A stretch of DNA of 64,000 nucleotides from an uncultured Clostridia bacterium. Its GTDB lineage: Bacteria > Bacillota > Clostridia > Oscillospirales > Ruminococcaceae. Location: positions 41,307 through 105,306 of the forward strand of contig CANAQK010000001.1 in NCBI GenBank assembly GCA_947363605.1. Direction: 5' to 3'. The notes beneath the pieces are model-generated. The model searched no databases. It saw only the letters and a program-made list of their open reading frames with translations, and was not told the DNA's origin. A program made the position numbers and the translations under genes. Of this stretch, positions 60,614-64,000 are shown piece by piece (the stretch's first letter is position 1; each line of letters opens with the position of its first letter).

Positions 60614-60686
60614 GCCAAACCGTTTTTTCATTCAAAAAACCCTCATCCTGCTTTGAACTGCTCCGGTAAAAACAGACAATGGACAA

Positions 60687-61053
60687 AATCCCCCCTGACG
60701 TAGGATAATAACTACATCAGGGGGGATTCAATATGAGTAAACGAAGATACACAAATATGCTGGAATTGTTACCGGCCATTAAGCAGATACTGGAATCCGG
60801 GATGCGCCGCAGACAGATTGAGGATGGGTTAGGATTAGAAGAAAGACGGCAAAGACCTTACAGGAATACAAGTACGAAAACAAGCGATTGAAGCCGGAAG
60901 TAATAGTTGCTGTAGGATTTTCTGTAGCCCTCAGAAAGGAAGTGGGACCGAAAGTCAAATATGCAGTTATCTATCGTCGCCGGAACGAGTATCCGGTGAC
61001 TGTCATGTGCGAATTTTTCGGTGTATCCCCAAGCGGCTGCTATTTCAAAGGAC
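60687..61053 (+). mobile_element. IS3-family insertion sequence remnant
   Basis: A 17-bp inverted repeat hairpin (60687-60703 / 60712-60728, one mismatch) is followed by an OrfA-like start MSKRRYTNMLELLPAIKQIL at 60733, then a frameshift and an internal deletion. Next comes a piece like OrfB (VKYAVIYRRRNEYPVTVMCE, FFGVSPSGCYF) that ends abruptly at the DUF1905 gene. Neither frame can give a functional transposase. The reading frame 60888-61364 is a chimera of this remnant and antisense of the next gene. Confidence 0.75.
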
Positions 61054-61067
61054 GGGGGTTTTCATTT

Positions 61068-61358
61068 CTAATTCAGCCGTTCGCAAATGGTAACTTCGAT
61101 CCGATCGCCTTCCGATTTCCCCAGCTGTTCGCGGATGGATTTCAGCACGCCAATGATATAGCAGATGCTTCCATCCTCCCTCTTCAGCCCCATATTGACA
61201 ATACTTCCGTCATAGGGGACCCCATCAAACGTCGCATGGACTTTGACCCGGCCCCGGCCAAATTCCTTCCGAATATCATAGGGGAATTCAATATACGCCC
61301 CGCCCTTTTGCGGGATGGCGTGGATTTCGGCCTGAAACCGGTACACTTTTCCTGCCAT
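61068..61358 (-). CDS. DUF1905-domain protein
   Basis: A 96-residue beta-barrel-like protein with the family's core: YRFQAEIHAI, GGAYIEFPYDIRKEFG, GRVKVHATFDGVPYDGSIVN and IREQLGKSEGDRIEVTI. Function is unknown; some members lie beside YdeI/OmdA-type proteins. A good AGGAGG overlaps the end of the DUF3795 pseudogene, 25 bases upstream, so both were probably one operon. Confidence 0.9.
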   Translation of the reverse strand: MAGKVYRFQAEIHAIPQKGGAYIEFPYDIRKEFGRGRVKVHATFDGVPYDGSIVNMGLKREDGSICYIIGVLKSIREQLGKSEGDRIEVTICERLN

Positions 61359-61383
61359 CTGTGACCTCCTGAATCGAATCCAA

Positions 61384-61911
61384 TCATGGGCGGCACGGCT
61401 TGGGAGATTCCTCTGCCGGCGTATAGTTTTCCCCGCATCGGCTGCAAATCCCCTCGTGAACAGAAACTACCCCGCCGCATCCGCAGGACCACCGCTCTCT
61501 CTGCTGTTCGAGAAACCTATCCCTGCCTTTTATAGTCAACACTGCGGTAGGGCTTCATAGACGTCGCACAGCGCATTTTATGCGCGAACAGGCAAAGCCT
61601 GACCCTCCAATCGGGTATCGATTGGAGGGTGTGCCGACTATATCCGTATCGTCTCCAGATTGGTAAGCGAAGATTCCTTCAAAGGGTATTGCGTCTGATA
61701 ACGGTTTTCCCGCTCCTGAATAAACGCACAGGGATAATCCTCGCATTCGTGGCAGAACCGGAAACCGCCCTGCTTCCTTTTTTCGCACTGAATAATCGTG
61801 CATCGGGCCGAGCAGGACTCCGGCTTATCCGTACCTGAACCCCCGGCAGGGACGCCCCGGCTTCTGTGCCTGGCTGCACAAGCTACAGTCCAGCCCATAG
61901 GGAGCAATCAT
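61384..61911 (-). pseudogene. DUF3795 gene broken by a frameshift and an inserted MITE
   Basis: Read from the ATG at 61911 the protein starts MIAPYGLDCSLCSQAQKPGR and PCRG, then loses its frame. One missing base restores GTDKPESCSARCTIIQC, GFRFCHECEDYPCAF, and so on: the cysteine-rich DUF3795 pattern. The frame then stops inside the element at 61531-61642. Beyond the element the sequence continues in phase with KGRDRFLEQQRERWSCGCGG, VVSVHEGICSRCG to a TGA at 61384. Removing the element plus one TA joins ETIRI to KGRDRF in frame. Two independent lesions, so non-functional. Confidence 0.88.
61531..61642 (-). mobile_element. MITE-like element, 112-bp copy inserted at TA
   Basis: Ends are TATAGTC...GACTATA, giving 7-bp perfect inverted repeats with further partial matches (CAC at positions 10-12 of each end). 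The target TA is duplicated on both sides, as for IS630/Tc1-mariner transposition. Inside are three hairpins; the main one is CCCTCCAATCG / CGATTGGAGGG. It splits the DUF3795 gene. It is about 90% identical over 100 bases to the copy at 49676-49855. Confidence 0.85.
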
Positions 61912-61951
61912 TTTTTCAGGAAATATCTCCACTTCCCCTTATCTTATGCCG

Positions 61952-62872
61952 CTATTCTTTTTCCCAGAGCTGCTTCATATGTTCGTCCGTCCAAACTACC
62001 CGGTTCCGGCCATTTTTCTTGGCATCATACAGCATCGTATCCGCCACCTTCAAGTAAAAGTCATAGGCGCTGTCTTTTTCAGGAATAATGGTAACACCCC
62101 CAATACTGACCGTAACCCATTGAGCTACAGATGGATCGTGGGGAATATGGAGATCCTCTATCGCCTGCCGGATTTTTTTCATATACTGAAAGATCTGTTC
62201 TGAATGATCGCCCAAAGAAAGAGCTATAAATTCTTCGCCGCCATAGCGGGCGAGAAAATCCGTGCTGCGCTGCAAGTAGGACGTTGCTGTCTGTGCTACA
62301 GAGGCAATTACTTTATCCCCGGCAGGATGTCCATAGGTGTCGTTGTATACTTTGAATCGGTCAATGTCAAACATACAGATGGAGAAAGGAACCTTCAAAC
62401 GGATCGCCTCGTTCCATTTCATAATACTGTACAGGTCATAGCCCCGCCTATTGGAAACCCCTGTCAGCTGGTCCGTCATGGATTGCTGTTCCACCTGTCT
62501 TCGATAGCGGTACAGCTTGATATGAGTATTGACCCTCGCTTTAACGATCAGAGGGCTGAACGGTTTTGAAATATAGTCCACCGCCCCTAAAACAAGCCCG
62601 CGCTGCTCGTTCTCCACATCGGAAAGGCTGGTAATCAAAATAACCGGGAGACTCTGGGTAATAATTTCTTCCTGTAGTTTTTTCAACAAGGTAAAGCCGT
62701 CCATCCCTGGCATCACTACATCCAATAAAATCAGCGAAAAATCCTCACTGCTGGCACGGCGCAGCCCTTCCTCCGCCGTTTGAGCAACAGCAACGTCATA
62801 CTCATCCTCCAGAATGGCTTTTAACTGAATTGCCTGCACAGCGCTGTCATCAACGATTAGAATTTTTTCCAT
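61952..62872 (-). CDS. response regulator with GGDEF domain (diguanylate cyclase)
   Basis: A 306-residue PleD-like protein. The receiver domain has VDDS near the start, Asp51 in LILLDVVMPGMDG and Lys in YISKPFSP. The GGDEF domain has the active site YGGEEF. An RxxD inhibitory site (RSTD) lies five residues before it, so product feedback is likely. It makes c-di-GMP when activated by an unknown kinase. A strong AAGGAG lies upstream. It gives the c-di-GMP supply for the PilZ and EAL/HDOD-type proteins in the window. Confidence 0.95.
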   Translation of the reverse strand: MEKILIVDDSAVQAIQLKAILEDEYDVAVAQTAEEGLRRASSEDFSLILLDVVMPGMDGFTLLKKLQEEIITQSLPVILITSLSDVENEQRGLVLGAVDYISKPFSPLIVKARVNTHIKLYRYRRQVEQQSMTDQLTGVSNRRGYDLYSIMKWNEAIRLKVPFSICMFDIDRFKVYNDTYGHPAGDKVIASVAQTATSYLQRSTDFLARYGGEEFIALSLGDHSEQIFQYMKKIRQAIEDLHIPHDPSVAQWVTVSIGGVTIIPEKDSAYDFYLKVADTMLYDAKKNGRNRVVWTDEHMKQLWEKE

Positions 62873-62912
62873 ATACCATTCTCCTTATTCTCATTATTTT
62901 GCGCAATGAGCA

Positions 62913-62930
62913 AGTAAACGTTTATTTACT
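62913..62930. promoter_or_regulatory. palindromic site between the TetR and diguanylate cyclase genes
   Basis: AGTAAA, CGTTTA, TTTACT, containing the perfect 10-bp palindrome TAAACGTTTA (62915-62924). Size and position suit an operator for the neighbouring TetR-type regulator, but this is inference. Confidence 0.35.
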
Positions 62931-62975
62931 ACCCGCTGTGAACAGATGCCAGCGGGAGATAGGCATAGTTGAATT

Positions 62976-63575
62976 TTATTTCTTCTTTTGGGGCTTGATA
63001 TAACCGCTCAAGCCTGTAATCAGCAGCTGAAATACGGCGTCCTCGGTTTCCTGGCTGTTTGGAAGGACGCCCTCCACCACGTATTTCGCGTACAGTACCG
63101 TAGAGGTGAGGACATGGAGCCATAATAAATCCTCATTGATTTGGTTTAAGCGGGGGAACACCTTTTTAAAGACGTTTATCATTCCAAGGAAGGTTTTGAA
63201 GCAATCCACATCCCGGCTTTTGTTATATTGGGGGAAAAAGGTGCTGTCCCGGAAACGGTGGTAGAAAACGGTTTCATCCGGCCGGGATGTCCAGAACCGG
63301 AAATAAGGCAGCCACAGCTGCCGGACCGCTCCGACCGGGTCTGCCAGCATTTCCAGCGGGTTGATCCTCAAGTGTTCAAAAATAGCGGCCACCTGCTTAT
63401 CCACATAGGTAAAGCATTCCACTAAAAGCTGATCCTTGCTTTCAAAGTGGCGGTAAATTGCCCCGGATGAAATCTCTGCCAGCTCGCTGACATTCTGAAT
63501 CCGCACTCCTTCCAGTCCATACTGCCGCACAGCCTTTATCGCTGCGCAAAGGATCCGCGTTTTGGTACCATCCAG
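62976..63575 (-). CDS. TetR/AcrR-family transcriptional regulator
   Basis: About 199 residues. The N-terminal DNA-binding domain is typical: TRILCAAIKAVRQYGLEGV, then the helix-turn-helix ISSGAIYRHFESKDQL. The C-terminal ligand domain is unlike known types. The ribosome binding site GGAGGTGA at 63581-63588 leaves only a CTG codon at 63575 at good spacing. A TTG at 63588-63590 lies inside the ribosome binding site, and the nearby ATG is out of frame. The start is therefore unusual or misjudged. Targets are unknown; the diguanylate cyclase downstream is one candidate. Confidence 0.85.
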   Translation of the reverse strand: MDGTKTRILCAAIKAVRQYGLEGVRIQNVSELAEISSGAIYRHFESKDQLLVECFTYVDKQVAAIFEHLRINPLEMLADPVGAVRQLWLPYFRFWTSRPDETVFYHRFRDSTFFPQYNKSRDVDCFKTFLGMINVFKKVFPRLNQINEDLLWLHVLTSTVLYAKYVVEGVLPNSQETEDAVFQLLITGLSGYIKPQKKK

Positions 63576-63623
63576 AAAGATCACCTCCAACTAATAGGCG
63601 TTCCGTTTCCTGTGTAGAGAGTA

Positions 63624-63652
63624 ATTATACACCAATTTCATCTCCTTGACAA
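63624..63652 (-). promoter_or_regulatory. sigma-A promoter of the TetR gene with overlapping inverted repeat
   Basis: TTGTCA, 17 bases, perfect TATAAT on the minus strand. An inverted repeat GTGTA-N11-TACAC (63612-63632) covers the -10 and start site, consistent with autorepression. Confidence 0.6.
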
Positions 63653-63697
63653 TCCTTTTTAAGAGAAAAACGCAGGGTTTCTTTGCCTAATCCAAGC

Positions 63698-63726
63698 TTG
63701 ACATTACCGGGAAATTCAGGTATAAT
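63698..63726 (+). promoter_or_regulatory. perfect consensus promoter of tRNA-Pro
   Basis: TTGACA, 17 bases, TATAAT: an exact sigma-A consensus. The leader to the tRNA (63733-63803) holds a strong nested hairpin (AGGCTG...CAGCCT with inner GCTG/CAGC) followed by GTTTT, and a second one near 63772 (GGCAG...CTGCC). Confidence 0.85.
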
Positions 63727-63803
63727 AAACAGGCTGGCTGATGACGCAGCCGCAGCCTGTTTTAACAGGCGGGCAGGAAGCTTTCTGCCTTTTCGTCAGC
63801 AAT

Positions 63804-63880
63804 CGGGACGTAACTCAGCTTGGTAGAGTGCTTGGTTTGGGACCAAGATGCCGCAGGTTCGAATCCTGTCGTCCCGACCA
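63804..63880 (+). tRNA. tRNA-Pro (anticodon TGG)
   Basis: A 77-base cloverleaf. The acceptor stem CGGGACG / CGTCCCG, anticodon stem CTTGG / CCAAG around TTTGGGA, and T arm GCAGG-TTCGAAT-CCTGT all pair. CCA is encoded. Confidence 0.97.
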
Positions 63881-63900
63881 ATATAATTTTGAAAAAACAG

Positions 63901-63929
63901 TTGACAAGTGTCCAAGCCTGTGCTATACT
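63901..63929 (+). promoter_or_regulatory. promoter of tRNA-Thr
   Basis: TTGACA, 17 bases, TATACT, 17 bases before the tRNA starts. Confidence 0.8.
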
Positions 63930-63945
63930 AGTAAAGCTGAATGTT

Positions 63946-64000
63946 GCTGGTGTAGCTCAGTTGGTAGAGCAGCTGATTTGTAATCAGCAGGTCGGGGGTT
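63946..64000 (+). tRNA. tRNA-Thr (anticodon TGT), cut by window edge
   Basis: Begins GCTGGTG with the D arm GCTCAGTTGGTAGAGC and the anticodon stem GCTGA-TTTGTAA-TCAGC. The T arm starts (GGGGGTT) and the rest lies outside. Confidence 0.93.

Noticed and set aside
60612-60660. Terminator after the MacB-type permease
   Set aside because: Only a 7-bp A/T stem (GTTTTTT / AAAAAAC) is present; too weak to list as a feature.
60888-61364. 158-residue open reading frame as a gene
   Set aside because: Its first third is IS3 OrfB remnant and the rest is antisense of the DUF1905 gene.
63741-63983. 80-residue reading frame over tRNA-Pro
   Set aside because: It reads through the tRNA and its leader and has no protein features.
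1-64000. CRISPR array, rRNA genes, prophage
   Set aside because: No regularly spaced repeats, no rRNA-like stretch and no phage structural genes were recognised. The only tandem repeat is the two-unit 107-bp leader.

Overview
The window looks like chromosomal DNA of a motile, flagellated member of the Bacillota (class Clostridia, probably an Oscillospiraceae/Ruminococcaceae-type anaerobe). The grounds are family content rather than a species match: FliY in place of FliN, CheC/CheD/CheV next to CheA/W/R/B, an FlbD/SwrD-type protein, an FlhB C-terminal homologue (YlqH/FlhX type), strong GGAGG ribosome binding sites and frequent TTG/GTG starts. By eye the base composition is moderately GC-rich. 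About 50 protein-coding genes, two tRNAs and several mobile or repeat elements are supported; no rRNA or CRISPR array is seen.

Left part (1-19.4 kb). The start of flgM (minus strand) runs off the left edge, so flgN, flgK, flgL, fliW and csrA probably lie just outside. A ParA-type ATPase and a ComFB-family protein form a small plus-strand operon facing the flagellin gene. The flagellin leader carries two hairpins with the same AUGGAG loop, a strong signature of CsrA control. A minus-strand run (FliK-like protein, FlhX, PilZ protein, FtsA-like protein, EAL/HDOD protein, chemoreceptor) mixes export, c-di-GMP and sensing functions. Divergent from it are thrS, cheA, cheW, cheR and cheB. An AT-rich insert then encodes a small exported protein split by one in-frame stop.

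Centre (19.5-44.4 kb). One compact minus-strand fla/che operon of about 24 kb starts from a sigma-A-type promoter near 44.1 kb. In transcription order it is fliE, fliF, fliG, fliH, fliI, fliJ, fliK, flgD, a flagellar operon protein, flgE, flbD, motA, motB, fliM, fliY, cheY, fliO, fliP, fliQ, fliR, flhB, flhA, fliA, two rod/hook genes, cheC, cheD. flgB/flgC, fliL and flhF/flhG, often found in such operons, are absent from these positions. cheV and two further chemoreceptors follow at 44.4-49.6 kb, transcribed divergently from two sigma-28-like promoters. One of the receptors has an outside-facing zinc-binding (CZB) sensor.

Right part (49.6-64 kb). This is an accessory region: a vanW-family gene, a heterodimeric ABC exporter, a ComM/YifB AAA+ protein, and a three-gene ABC system (ATPase, exported beta-domain protein, MacB-type permease) behind a leader holding two perfect 107-bp tandem repeats. 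An IS3-family remnant, a DUF1905 gene and a DUF3795 pseudogene follow. The pseudogene is broken by a 1-base frameshift and by a 112-bp MITE-like element inserted at TA. A longer 180-bp relative of that element lies at 49.7 kb, and the two copies show a compensatory base-pair change in their main hairpin. The window ends with a response-regulator diguanylate cyclase, a TetR regulator, tRNA-Pro(UGG) and the start of tRNA-Thr(UGU).

How the parts fit. FliA (sigma-28), FlgM (its anti-sigma factor), five sigma-28-like promoters of one architecture (8-mer, 11 bases, a CGAT-core -10) and the CsrA-type flagellin leader outline a complete flagellar regulatory cascade. Several c-di-GMP-type proteins (GGDEF, degenerate EAL-HDOD, PilZ, possibly ComFB) could link it to surface behaviour.
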